Source: Phallus indusiatus
Lineage: Eukaryota; Basidiomycota; Agaricomycetes; Phallales; Phallaceae
Direction: 5' to 3'
NCBI GenBank assembly: GCA_027605045.1
Contig: JAQFWX010000001.1
Location: 2,914,001 to 2,978,000, forward strand
Length of the DNA stretch: 64,000 nt
Shown: positions 1-11,130 of the stretch, piece after piece
Position numbering within the stretch: the first letter of the stretch is position 1
Layout of the letters: each line of letters begins with the position of its first letter
Notes under the pieces: generated by a model
Seen by the model: the letters and a program-made list of their open reading frames with translations, nothing else
Databases searched by the model: none
What the model was told of the DNA's origin: nothing
Made by a program: the position numbers and the translations under genes

Positions 1-179
1 TCAGCCTCCCTGAAGCACATTGTAAGTCCTATAAATGCATCAAAGGGACACTGAATTCCTAGCCAGTCAAACTTACCCGTCCAATGATTACTTGTCAAAT
101 CCAGCAATTTGTCCTTCCAGAACCGTTGGGACTCCGTCTTTGTCAATTGTCATTGCTCAGAGCACATTCAACAAATAAG

Positions 180-311
180 GCATCAGTGATCTGGGTTCGG
201 AACTTCGGCAATCTTGGATGACTTGGCGCGGTCTGGGAGTCTCAGCTAAAACTCCCAGACCGCGCCAAGTCACCCAGGATTGCCGAAGTTCCAAACCCAG
301 ATCACTGATGC
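180..311. repeat. Fold-back element with 61-bp inverted arms
   Basis: Bases 180-240 and 251-311 are inverted copies that differ at three positions by eye, separated by a 10-base loop. The element lies upstream of the first DUF6533 gene. The related upstream region near 32.6 kb keeps the flanking sequence (both continue with an AAGGTGGG-like stretch) but lacks the arms, so this is probably an insertion. The base triplet AAG flanks both sides, which is too short to prove a target duplication. A MITE or fold-back transposon remnant is the likely identity. Confidence 0.75.
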
Positions 312-592
312 AAGGTGGGTGGTAAAATGTGCAAAATGACCTTAATCGAGCTGAGGATAGAAATTTGAAGAGACAGATGAGTTGTTGATGAAGATATTTC
401 TAGGGAACGGTATTTTAAAATCATGCAGTTACGGTTGACAAGATCAATGTGGACAACCGCTTCTGTCTTAGCTCGGTTGGGAGTATCCATTAAAAAGCGC
501 GTGTTCCTTCCTCTTACGCTTGGTCTACAATTCAACCCGAAAGCTACATATCAATTCACCCTCACACCATTTCACTTCCCACTTGAAAGGAA

Positions 593-2335
593 ATGAACAA
601 TAGTATCGCCAATTCTACCTTTATCAGTAGCGTGGACATCTCCGAACTGATCCAAACAGTGTATCTTGAGTAGGGTTCTATCTTGAATATTTGATATCAA
701 GTACATTAACTTTAAGGTGTTAGTTATGTCACGACGCTTATAGAGTGTGCAATTCTAGGTACGTTGTCTCGTTTCCAACTGGCCAAATGAACAGTCGAGT
801 TTAAGATACAATCCTAGGCCTCTTTATTTATACTACGACATTGGCTATACCACAAGAAATGGTATATATGTGGTTCTCACCAAAACCTTTCAGCATTCCA
901 AATTTGCTTTATGCCTTTACAAGATATGCAATTGTTTTGGATCAAGCACTTCGTTTTGGGTCAGACTTTTTGACAGTCACGGTAAGCATTATGAGTCATG
1001 AAGTCACAGTGCCCATAAGCAGTGTTTACAACTTTTTCCTTCAGTCTCTACGGTAAGACATGATAATTATTGCACGGGTTATGAATTTAGAAAGCACAAA
1101 GTCAGTGTATTATTGTGTATAATACACAAATTGTTGTGACTGCGTTGGCATATGTTGGCATTCAAGGTTGGAAGAGCATATAGCCTATGAATGTCCCTAA
1201 AAATATTTGTTCAGGCTTGCTAGTCGCTCGAGCATACTCATTGTGTAAAGGGAACAAGGTCGTGACCGTAATTTTGGCTCTATTTTTGATGGGAGGGTTT
1301 ATTTTGAAAATTTACAGTAGGGGTCTCTTTGGTGAAAATACACAAACGAATTTTCACTTTCTTTTTAGTATTAACACTAGTGGACAACTGCCAAAGGTAT
1401 GGAGTGGAATCCTTTCCGTCATTTGAAATCTTGTTCTCAATTTTGACTTAGCTTTCAGTCTGTTCGTAACCCTACTTGTAAGTTTAAATGAACACCACTG
1501 GTCAATAATAGGTCTAAACACACCAATATGATTTCATCAAAGTACTTTCATTATTTTTGGTCGCCGATATCTGTACTATTTTAACTGATCTCGTTGTCTT
1601 TGGCATTTGCTTATGGAAGGTCTGGGGCACGTGGAGGTTAAAGCGTGAAACCGGCATTCAAACACGCAATGACCTTGTTTCAGTAATACTCAGACAAAGT
1701 ATGTTGCAATCACATCGTGAACACAGTTACTTATATTTACATCATTAGCCGTCTCGAGGTTTAGGTGAATCTGAACAAAGAAGAATCATTCTTATGACTG
1801 AATTATCTTCTTTCAAGTTTCGTGATTATTTTTACCGTTACTGTCACAATTATTGACGAGGTACAAGCAACTCAGAAACTGATTGTAGTCTGTCAGAAAC
1901 TAACTTTTAAATGCAGTTTAATAATGGTGTAAGCAAACTTTCGAATCGGAATTAAATATCAATTATCACGTCAATAATTATGTGTCCTGAATCAGTTTGC
2001 GATAAATATCATGGGTGTTATTCAACAAAGGTATATAGTTGTTCCTCCTCGCATATCAATCCCATCACCCATTTCCAATTCCAAGTCTTTCGGCTATTTT
2101 AATCGCCGATTTCACCTTGGAGCTTCGTCAACACAATTCCGCAGCAATTCAAGCTGCCGATATAAAATTACCTACCATTCAAATCCGAAGCATAGCAGAT
2201 TATATACACCAATCTATCCTCGTGGAAATGGGTGATCACGAAACACCGGTGCATATGAGGGCTGAAGATAATGATGATCTTTCGACGGAGTCTCCGGATG
2301 TTGGAGTCAGATCCGGCGTCGAAGCGTCAGCTTAG
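593..2335 (+). CDS. DUF6533-type multi-pass membrane protein, copy 1
   Basis: Multi-exon gene of a basidiomycete family of unknown function. The start MNNSIANST is shared with the paralogue starting at 29415 and resembles that at 32903. The DUF6533 signature lies in the exon near 826-960, with the sequence IYTTTLAIPQEMVYMW followed by LLYAFTRY. Later exons carry RAYSLCKGNKVV (about 1215), VWGTWRLKRETGIQ (about 1620) and an acidic C-terminal tail ending SGVEASA. Several hydrophobic helices are expected from the family. A TGA at 1424-1426 interrupts one reading, but GT at 1397 and AG at 1458 bound a plausible intron that removes it. Exon limits are uncertain, and the gene sits among decayed copies, so it could itself be a pseudogene. 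Confidence 0.6.
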
Positions 2336-2543
2336 TACATTTTAGCTGTGGATACATGATCCGTCATAGTATACAGATTCTATGCCCTAACACATCTATA
2401 ACGGATGTATTTCAAATCTTGTACTATTTATTTTCCTGCGATGATTGTTATAAGTATCACTCGTACATTATATATATTTCGGTTCGAACTCGCGTAACTC
2501 AAGATTTTCACCTCACACTCCCTAAAAATTCCTTGTGTATTAG

Positions 2544-2850
2544 TTGGGGGAATACAACACTTGTGTGGACGTGAAAGGAGAGATCCGTGATATAAATTTT
2601 GGCTTGCCTTCGACATCTGTTGACCGTATTTGGTTCCGGATAAATGTAAAATATTGTTTGACGACGAATAAGTGGACAGAAACGTATATTCATTGCGATC
2701 ACGATCGTCATCGTCACCATCCATCAATCATGAAGGTCGTGTTAACTTCTCAACTTCCCTTGGAGCATATCATGAGTCCTTAATTCAACGTGCTACTGAA
2801 TTATGTAACTTCAAGTTCTAACCGGTCAAAATCACCAATCCAATCATGAC
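2544..2850 (+). pseudogene. Fragment of unknown gene X
   Basis: The reading frame contains VKGEIRDINFGLPSTSVD and TTNKWTETY followed by a His/Asp-rich DHDRHRHH stretch. The same peptide order occurs at 29613-30122 on the minus strand. The family is not recognised. Here only the middle part survives. It runs directly into a C-terminal fragment of a DUF6533 gene at about 2862. In the copy near 29.6 kb, gene X likewise lies just upstream of a DUF6533 gene, so a deletion probably removed the start of the second DUF6533 gene here. Confidence 0.5.
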
Positions 2851-2861
2851 TTATCAGACGA

Positions 2862-3020
2862 AGCGTGGCGAATTATATACATCGATCTATCCTTGTGGAA
2901 ATGGGAGATCACGAGGTATCTGCGAGTACAGGGGCTGAAGAAAACGACGATCTTTCGACGGAGTCTCCGGCCGTTGTGATCGGATCGGGCAACGAAGCCT
3001 CTTCAGCTGAATTCTGGCAC
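2862..3020 (+). pseudogene. DUF6533 C-terminal exon fragment
   Basis: This stretch encodes the C-terminal exon of the DUF6533 paralogues (ANYIHRSILVEMGDHE, then an acidic LSTESP region and GNEASS) but has no membrane-domain exons upstream. It matches the tails of the copies ending at 2335, 9473 and 34645. It is a relic joined to a gene X fragment. Confidence 0.75.
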
Positions 3021-3339
3021 GCACATGATCCGTCAGAGAGTATACAGATTCTAGGCTTCAACATATTTATAACTATGTATTCAAAAATGCCTTGTGTTAT
3101 TATTTTCTTGAGATGATGTATTTCACTCGGATGTATTTTATTTATAAGCTTTCAGCCCCGTCCTTGCGCAACAAGCTTTCATTCGCACTATCAAAAGATG
3201 TCCTTATATATTAGTATATCAAACGGAATCAAATATTGGGATGGTTATAACAAAGTGAAACAGAGCTCTGGCAATACGAGTACTTTTGTACGTAACGCAG
3301 CACATGCTCGCGCGCATGCAAATTTAGACCAAAGACAAT

Positions 3340-4500
3340 CTAATGATCCAATCAACGCAGCCCCTACAACGAAGTAAGCGTAGCACTCGTTCCATAAGAA
3401 AACTCAAAAGTTAACCCAGATGAAGCAGACTCGGAGGAACCCGATCCAGTTCCAGTTGAACTCGTTCCCGAATCAGAATTGGAACCAGAAGAGCTAGTAT
3501 TGGTACAGTAGTATTAGTAGCAGTAGCATCATCAGTCTGAAATCTTAATGAATTTGATTTCGAAACACGTTTATTATTGTATCCGGATGGAGGGCCGATT
3601 TAAAAGTCGTTTTGAAAGTCGTTTAGGATTACTTGGCACATTTCATCAAAATGGAGCTGCTCGCGCTGTGAAATGGATTGAAATGAAAGAGGCCATAGTA
3701 ATATGATGTGATCGAAGCTTACAAGTCCCCGCATAGCGTGATAGCCAAAATAAGCTATTGAGGGGCGAAGAACTCGTTGATACCCATTGCGTTCTTGAGG
3801 TTGGTATAGCGGTTCGCCAATCATGGTGGTATCTATAATTTTGCGCTTGCTAAGTGCAGACAGAAGATATACTTGAGCGCTGTGCAAGAGGAAATCTCAA
3901 TGAAAGGACACAATGACAAAACGTTTAATCGAAGAACCAAATTGCAATGTAAGAATCCGCCCATTCCTCTGACATTTGGGGGGAATACAGCTCCAAATGC
4001 ACCTCGTCCATTATCGAGATGAGACAGCCATAACTGTTGTTTTCTGCCACAGAAGAGTCGGGTGAGAGGACGTTCCGGAATTGATGTGTAAGGTTCAAGT
4101 GGACGCCTGACTCCACGTCAAACACTACAGTAGATCATAGCAAAGATGAGTTAGAGACTCCTTTAATCTTTTAGTCTTGTCTCAATTACCCTCATCCAAA
4201 CAGCAGCCCAAAACGCTTCCCTTTGACCCGTAAATGTGAACAGTATTCCGTTTATTATTGTACGGAAATTCGGTAAGATCATAACTGCGTTAACGGCGCT
4301 GTTGATCAGAAACCGTTTGCTATTCCGGCTTCGCTCAATACGAGGATGGTCTCGTCTTTGGTTAGTTTGTGAAGTAAATAGGTGGACATTAGTTTCTGCG
4401 GTAAGGATAACTGAAGTGGAGGACGTACAATTATCGCGATACGCCCAGATAAAAGTTTGGATCTGCGTCGTAAATCGTCATCTGCAAAGGTCAAATTCGT
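3340..4500 (-). pseudogene. GH16 beta-glucanase pseudogene, copy a
   Basis: On the minus strand the order of exons matches the intact GH16 gene at 35026-36542. The N-terminal exon equivalent is at about 4490-4250, the middle exon around FRNVLSPDSS and SYGCL at about 4080-4010, the WADSYIAIWFFD strand at about 3960, and the C-terminal exon with a Ser/Gly-rich tail near 3560-3380. Stops and frame changes break every exon, and the motif around the catalytic acids is not recoverable. It is convergent with the DUF6533 fragment at 2862, the same arrangement as at 34.6-35.0 kb. Confidence 0.7.
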
Positions 4501-4559
4501 TATGTTGACGTGGAGTTTGATCCGTATAGGTTATTCACATTGATTAAGATTCTTGTAGC

Positions 4560-5200
4560 CACACAATATTGTCAATCTCGTCGTCTCTTGAGTTGGGGGA
4601 TCCAGCTTCAAATGCGCCTGGTCCGTCATCTGGTTTTGTGGTTTGTCGCAGAGCAGTCGAGGAAGAAGACGTTACGAAACTGATGTGCAAGGCTTAAGCT
4701 ATGACCTCGAGGCAGTCGTTCTTGAATGTGTCTACTTCCCCACGACCGGAAAAGGCGGATGCCTGACCTATGCAGGTCAAACACTACAATAGATCAGAGC
4801 AAAGACGAGTTAGAAACTCCTTGTCTTATAGCCTTGTCTTACGAATGGGGACATACCTGCGTCCAAACGGCGCATGCAATAACAGTGCAAAACATCTCCT
4901 TTCGGACACAAAATCCGGACAGTATTCCGTTTTGTCATTGAACGGAAATTCGGTTACCCTATAATTGCCTTACCAGCGCTGTCGACGCTGTCGACGAGTG
5001 CGAAGTTGTTTGCTATTCCCATTTCGCCCGATACGAGGATGACGTCGGATTGGTTAATTTGTTGACTAAGGAGGTGGACATCAAATGGGATTGGTTTCTA
5101 CAGGACGGGATGACTGAAACGGGGGACGTACAGTTATCACGATATGCCCAAATAAGAGTTTGAGTTCGTGTCGCAAGTCGTCATCCGCAGAGGTCAAAGC
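4560..5200 (-). pseudogene. GH16 pseudogene, copy b (partial)
   Basis: A second, tandem GH16 remnant on the minus strand. It repeats the middle region (4600-4690) and the N-terminal exon (5200-4950), with frames broken. A further scrap at about 5355-5460 resembles the intron and C-terminal region seen at 3640-3735. This implies at least two, perhaps three, rounds of local duplication before decay. Confidence 0.6.
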
Positions 5201-5460
5201 CATTGTATTGAACGTAAAATTCGATTGCATAGGTGCTCACATTAAGGTGCGCGTAGCTACGTAATCCATATTATCAAGTTCGTTGTTTTTTGAGTGGGTC
5301 GTCGTAGCACAGGAATGTTATGCATTGTGACTGTCACTCACCAGAACCCCGCACAAACTTTAGCATGCTCGTCTCACAATGGGGTCCCTTGCGCTGTAAA
5401 ACGAATTAAAGCTAAAAAGGTCATGATTTGATCAAAACTTGAAGCTTACAATTCACACAT

Positions 5461-6040
5461 AAATCAGAGCAGTACCGCACTTACCCATCTAACGGGCTTC
5501 ATCACATAAATGTGTAATCGTCAAGCGGGACTTCGGATTCGTCGTTCAAAAGTGTGAACAAGTAAGGAATACGCAGCTAGACAATGCTGAAAGTTTGGCT
5601 AATTAAGATATCTTGTTCACATAGCACTGGATATAAACGAAAGTTTATTGTTATGCTGGAATTATAGAACGTGAGAGCAGACGAAGAAAAGCGCGAAAAG
5701 AGGAGCGGAAAGCAGACAGACATTCAGACTCCGACTCCGACTCACTTCACCTCCGCTTTATGCCTGACTCTGTAATGACGGAGAAGAACATGTAGCCTTA
5801 TGTAAGCGCTCGTCTGCCACGCACGCACTCGTCAAGGGCTGCATAATCATCGTCCTCCGTGCCGTCCCGACCGATTGTAACCACCACTGAAACTCTCGAG
5901 ACGTTTCTCTGAGGCTCTAGACAAATCATTATCCGTAATTAGATAAACCCTCTGTTTTTAATGTCTCAATTTCACCAAACTGCGGCAAGCGATCTTAATA
6001 AATGACCTCAACAATCAACAACTTAAAACACTCGTATCGT
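5461..6040. other. Gene-free spacer
   Basis: I see no convincing exon, RNA gene or repeat here. A short run of CCGACT units (about 5727-5742) is the only local pattern. Confidence 0.5.
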
Positions 6041-6044
6041 CAAA

Positions 6045-6500
6045 AAATATCTCTCGCCCGCATATTCGTTAACGAGCACAGTCCCTTTTCATGCTACTCT
6101 TCGGTGACATACATAGTTCTTTCAACTCGCTCAACATACACATCCCCCGGCCATGCATCACTTGCGCCATTCGACAATTTCGCCGTTCACATCTAGACGT
6201 TTCAGAGCGCGACGACAATTATGTCGTTGTAAGTGACGTCCCGAGCGTTAAGAAAGAAGACTTTGGGGTCAACTGGGACAACGAACGTAATTCAACTATC
6301 AAAGGGAGGGTTTTGGCCAGGGCCAAGGCGCATCACAATAATGAAAACGGGAACAGGAGGCGGCTGTCTTAATGGAAATGGAAATGTGTCGACGTCTAAT
6401 GAAGGTATGTTTAAGTCCCACGTTGCTGCCTATCTTGAAGCCTAACAACATACTTGACATGGTCACCAAAGCAGATACTTCTGCGCCAACTATAATCTCG
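6045..6500 (+). pseudogene. Small heat-shock protein (Hsp20) pseudogene
   Basis: Scattered frames match the intact Hsp20 gene at 38905-39545. An APFDNF segment lies at about 6155, then DVSERDDNYVVVSDVPSVKK at 6198-6258, a KGRVLARAKAH segment at about 6300-6335, and VTKADTSAP at 6460. There are frame changes between these pieces. The second half of the alpha-crystallin domain is absent. It is a relic of the duplicated DUF6533/GH16/Hsp20 segment. Confidence 0.75.
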
Positions 6501-7250
6501 TTTCAATTCTTCACGTTTTACACATACTCTGGCTTCCTCGCATCGTCGCTGCTTCCAAGATCAAGATCAAGACAACATTGCAAGATGACATCCGCAAGGT
6601 TACCAAAGATTAAATGCCCTTCAAGGAACAATTCTAGTAGATCCCTGCCGTAATGAACAACGCCACCAATTTCGGGTACTTCATTTTTTTTGCCTTCTGA
6701 TCCATCGATTTCTCGCACGCATATTCTTTACCTATTGTCAGTGTACATCATTTTGATCAAAAAAGAACATGTGCTCGTTGAACGTTTGTGTATTTAGATC
6801 GACATAACTTCAACTCGCAGGCAGGCCAATCATACGCGTTGTAGCTCTCCTACCTCCGTTATCTTGTTAAGGAAGGAAAACGAGCTTTTACGAATGGACA
6901 GGTTTGGTTGGGGTGGAACGTAACGCTTACTAAATTCTCGCATTCTCCAAGCCAACTTTGCTGAGCGAAAAATGCGCATCGTTATTACAGTCAAAAACTA
7001 GCGTGGCTAGCATTATAACGATCTTGGACACGATTCAGACTCTAACAGTGACGATTAGGATGTTGCACTTGCAAATTGAACTATAAGATGTAGTTCCATG
7101 CTATAGTTCATTTTTGTTGACGTCGTTTATGTAAAATTTTGATATTGAATAGTTTTCGAGATCGTTTCGTTTGTTGATTAAACAGTGCCCATGTTCAGTG
7201 CTAGTATGTATGATATTTACGTACGTCAAAAATGTGGACTTCCAAATGAT
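6501..7250. other. Gene-free spacer
   Basis: No supported coding region or RNA was found. Short open frames here overlap each other and show no family resemblance. Confidence 0.5.
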
Positions 7251-7254
7251 TTAT

Positions 7255-7422
7255 TTCAGTCATTGGTATACTCCGACAAGTCTAATGTTGGATGACTGAA
7301 TTGGACAGAGTGGTCGAATAATGCCACGGAAGTGAGTCTGGTCACCGAGCCGAACGGGCTATGTCGTCGAAGAGTATGACAAAGACACTGAGCTCGTTGA
7401 AGAATGTACTGGAGAGAGACAT
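7255..7422 (-). pseudogene. Hsp20 N-terminal fragment
   Basis: On the minus strand, from an ATG at 7422, the sequence reads MSLSSTFFNEL, then LFDDIARSAR and a stop. In another frame, HPTLDLSEY follows. These match the start of the intact Hsp20 at 39545. No alpha-crystallin core follows. Confidence 0.7.
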
Positions 7423-7849
7423 CGTTGCGAAACGGTTGCGCTAAAGTGACAATTGTTGTTAGCGTTGCGCGCCGTAGTTTTAGTGAAATTCAAGGGCTTA
7501 CTAACTAGTACACACTCACCCACCGACAATGGTTTGGCTGTAGAGCCATGACTCAAGAAATTTTAGCGGTTACCACCGGCCGCGATGTCATGGATGACTA
7601 TACGGCCCATTCTGGAACTTAGAGTATAGAGGTTCTATTTTCGTTTTGCAACCAGTGCTGTGCAATGTGCATGCGTGGCTCTGGTGCGTGACAGTCACAA
7701 TTGCGTAACGCGTATCGTTGAACTCGAGAAGAACCCACGGTCCACCCACTCAAAAGACAGCAGGCTGCGTGGCTACGCACGCTAATCCATGTGAATACTC
7801 ATACTAATCAAACTATACGTCAATATATTGATTTTGACTTTTGCAGATA

Positions 7850-9085
7850 ACGATTTACGACGCAGATTCAAAGTTCTATTCGGGCATATGATGATAATTG
7901 TACGTCCCCGGCCTCATTCATCCGTACTGCAGAAAGCTGATGACATTCCATGTCCACCTACTCAGTTGACAATCTAACCAAAGGCGATACCATCTTTATA
8001 TCGAGTGAAGTCAGAATAACAAGCCTCCTCACACTTGTCAACAGCGCCGCTAACGCAATCATAATGTAACCAATTTCTGGTCAATGATAAACGGAATACT
8101 GTCCGCATTTCTATGTTTGAGGGAAGTGTTTTGGACTGTTGTTGCACGCGCCGTTTGGCCAGGTACATACGTCCCATTCGTGAGACAAGATTACTCTAAT
8201 CTGTTGTAGTGTTTGACTGAACACATTCAAGAACGTCAATCTCGCTGTTATTGCTGCTTTACACATCAACTCGGTCCGTTCGCTCTTCTTTCCGACTTCA
8301 TACATTTTATCTTCACACCTCTTTCATGCAGCCTTAACAAATCCGCCATATTCGCCAGCAACGTCTTCTTGCCCGACTGCTCTGCGACAAACAAGAATAA
8401 CCAAAGCCGCCTCATCTGACCAAACACATTTAGAGTTGATTCAGCAAGCAAACGGCGGAGTGATCTTCATCACCAAATACACCGATGCTTAAATCGCAAT
8501 TTGGTTTCTCAATGTAAAGTTCTCTCTCGTTTTGTCATTGTGTCCTTCCGTTGAGATTTCCTCTTGCACAGCGCTCAAGTATACCCTCTATCTGCACTTA
8601 GCAAGCACAAAATTATAGATACCACCATGACTGACGAATCGCTATACCAACCTCAAGGACGCAATATGTATCAGCGAGTTCTTCACCCTTCAATAGCTTA
8701 CTTTGGCTATCATGCTATGCGGAGACTTGTTACTATGGCCCCTTTCATTTCAATCCATTTCACAGCGAGGGTAACTCCATTGTAATGAAAACGTACCAAG
8801 TATATCCTAAAACGACTTCCAAAACGACTTTTAAATCGTCCCTCCATCCGGATGCAATAACACGTGTTTCGAAATCAAATTCATCAAGATTTTTCAGAGT
8901 GATGACGCTGCTACTAATGCTAATACTTCTACTGTACCCGATACTAGCTCTCCTGGTTCCAGTTCTGGTTCGGGTTCCTACGAGTCTACTTCATCTGTGT
9001 TAGAGTTTGCGTCTTATTATGGAACGAGTGCTACGCTTACTTCGTTGCTAGGGGGTGCATTGATTAGATCATTGCAATTGGATCG
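7850..9085 (+). pseudogene. GH16 beta-glucanase pseudogene, copy c
   Basis: Plus-strand relic of the same GH16 family. The N-terminal exon end is near 7890-7906, followed by VDNLTKGDTIFISSEV at 7968 with a stop soon after. SLNKSAIFASNVF lies at about 8332-8371. The C-terminal exon around 8836-8900 (PDAIT in one frame, out of frame with the rest) precedes a Ser-rich linker and a hydrophobic GPI-type tail (YYGTSATLTSLLGGAL) near 9016-9065. Several frameshifts and stops make it nonfunctional. It is convergent with the DUF6533 half-gene ending at 9473. Confidence 0.75.
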
Positions 9086-9472
9086 ACTTGGCTCTAAATT
9101 TGTATACACGTGCGCATGTGCTGCGTTGCGTACGAAAGTAAATACTCGTATGTAACTTGTAATTGGACACTTGCCAAAACTCTGTCTCACTCTTTTATAA
9201 TCATCCCAATCTTTGATTCCGTTTGATATACTAATGTATAAGGACATCCTTTGGTTATAGTGACAGTGCGAAATGAAAGCTTGTTGCGCAAGGACGGGGC
9301 CGAAAGCTTCAAGTTATAAACAATCTACATATACGAGTGGAATGAATCGTCTCAAGGAAATAATGACACAAGGCAGTTTTCGAATACATCAGTTATAAAT
9401 ATGCTGAAGCCTAGAGTCTGTATACTCTCTGACGGATCATGTGCGTGCCAGGATTCAAAGGTCATACATGTA

Positions 9473-10306
9473 CTAAGCTGCCGCCGATGAGGCTTCGTTG
9501 CCGGATCCGATCCCAACGTCCGGAGACTCCGTCGAAAGATTGTCGTTTTCTTCAGCCTCTGTACTCACCGACATCTCATGATCTCCCATTTCCACAAGGA
9601 AAGATCGATGTATATAATTCGCCACGCTTCGGAATTGAATAGTAGGTAATCTTATATCGGCGGCTTGAATCGCTGCGGAATTTTGTTGACGAAGATCCAA
9701 GGTGAAATCGGCGATTAAAATGGCCGAAAGACTTGATGAATAGTGAGATTGTGATACAAACAGAAATAAATGACCATACCTCCGTTGAATACTGCCTATG
9801 ATAACGATCACAAACTAGATCCGAGAATCTAGGTAATCAGACTTGATGCTTGTTCTAGAGCATGCGAGCTTACTTGATTCTTGAACTATATTTATAACGG
9901 TAAACTCGTAAGAAATACAGTCAGGTCTGAATTTTAATTACCTGATCCACAATTATGATAGCAGGATTAGAGATAATCACGTAGCTTTAAAAGAAAATGC
10001 TATAATTGACATAGCGGATTATTCTTTGGTGTTTATACTCACCAAAACCTCGTCACAGCTAACTCAATATAATGTGAACACTACTCCGTTAGCGATGTGA
10101 TTGGAACATACTTTGTTTGAGTACCAATGAAATAAAGTCATTGTGACTTTGAATTCCTGTTGCACGTTTTAACTTCCATATACCCCATACCTTCAGCAAG
10201 CAAGTGCCGAAAACGGTAAGATCAGTTAGAATAGTACAAATATTTTGGACCAAGTTTATTCCTGGCAGTAATCGTATTGTTGCATTTAGCCCTATCAAAT
10301 AACCGG
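9473..10306 (-). pseudogene. DUF6533 gene, C-terminal half, split by an 18-kb insertion
   Basis: The minus strand encodes the second half of the DUF6533 family protein: NICTILTDLTVFGTC and LKRATGIQSHND near 10250-10110. The last exon (about 9750-9473) carries ADFTLDLRQQNSAAIQ, VEMGDHE and the tail GNEASSAAA. The upstream half lies at 28503-29415, also on the minus strand. Both broken edges carry the direct repeat CAAATAACCGG. Joining the two edges restores alignment with the paralogue near 33780-33830, where TTAC, GGTTA and CAATACG-like blocks stay in register. The gene is therefore one locus interrupted by the mobile element at 10307-28502. The break may fall inside an intron, but an 18 kb intron would be extraordinary for this fungus. 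Confidence 0.8.
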
Positions 10307-10330
10307 GAGTTCCTAGTCGATTGGTCCGAT
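10307..10330 (+). repeat. Left terminal inverted repeat of the giant element
   Basis: The outer 8 nt are imperfect, and 10315-10330 is a perfect inverted match to 28479-28494. It abuts the target duplication at 10296-10306. Confidence 0.75.
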
Positions 10331-10654
10331 GCCACACCAAGATCCCAAATCAGATGTCGGCAATCGGAAAGGACACCAGCCACCAACGCGTAAAAAATAG
10401 AGAATAAAAATAGTAAAAATGGTATTTAAGTTGGTACTGAAATAGTATGGAGGGCGCTCAGGGCCTTCCGTCCAATCATGAAGCGTGATCTAGTGTGATG
10501 ACACATGACTGATGTGATCTATGTCGTTGGGAGTAGTCTTCGTGCTTAGAGCTTTCAGTGATATTATGAGGTTGATGATATGAAAACAAAGCAAAAGTCA
10601 AAGAATAAAAGGAGGGAAAGGTGGAGGGGCGGAACACCCAAAAAAAACTTTGGA

Positions 10655-10721
10655 AGATCAAGCCTCGAACCCACGTCCTATACCGCGAATATACCCACGC
10701 TTACCACTACACCAACGAAGC
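10655..10721 (-). repeat. tRNA-like (SINE-type) sequence near the left end
   Basis: On the minus strand there is an A-box-like TGGTGTAGTGG and, about 35 nt later, a B-box-like GGGTTCGAGGC, the internal promoter spacing of a tRNA. The arms do not fold into a proper cloverleaf: the T-stem and acceptor do not pair, so it is not a working tRNA. A tRNA-derived SINE head or a decayed tRNA is likely. It reads outward, about 350 bp inside the left end of the giant element. Confidence 0.5.
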
Positions 10722-11130
10722 TACAACACTCTCTCAAATTTTATTTCATTTATGTTTATCATACCCTAACTATTTAGTTAGACATTTTTCACGGCGGTTC
10801 TAGATAGATTCAATGAATCCAATATAATAATTTGCCAATTTTTAAATATGATTCATGAACAACGACTAAAACAGACTCATGTGATAAGGCATCTCTTGCT
10901 CAAACACCCATACGTCGTCTTTGTGAGTCACAATCGTGTAATAAATTTTGTAGGATTGAGGTAGTCGTTCCTCTTTAGCGCAACAATTGTTCACCCATAG
11001 ACACAATATTGTTGAAAGAAAAAACAAATATATTGACTAAGGACATATTCAAAAAAAATTAAACGGCTTAGAGCAAAATTAAAGGCCCATTTTCAAGTTG
11101 TGATAAAGGCAAGAGGTCAAATGACAAAAT

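Noticed and set aside
1424..1426. Premature TGA in DUF6533 copy 1
   Set aside because: GT at 1397 and AG at 1458 bound an intron-sized piece with equivalents in the paralogues, so the stop need not be in the mRNA.
10655..10721. Functional tRNA near the left end of the giant element
   Set aside because: The boxes are present, but the acceptor and T stems do not pair.
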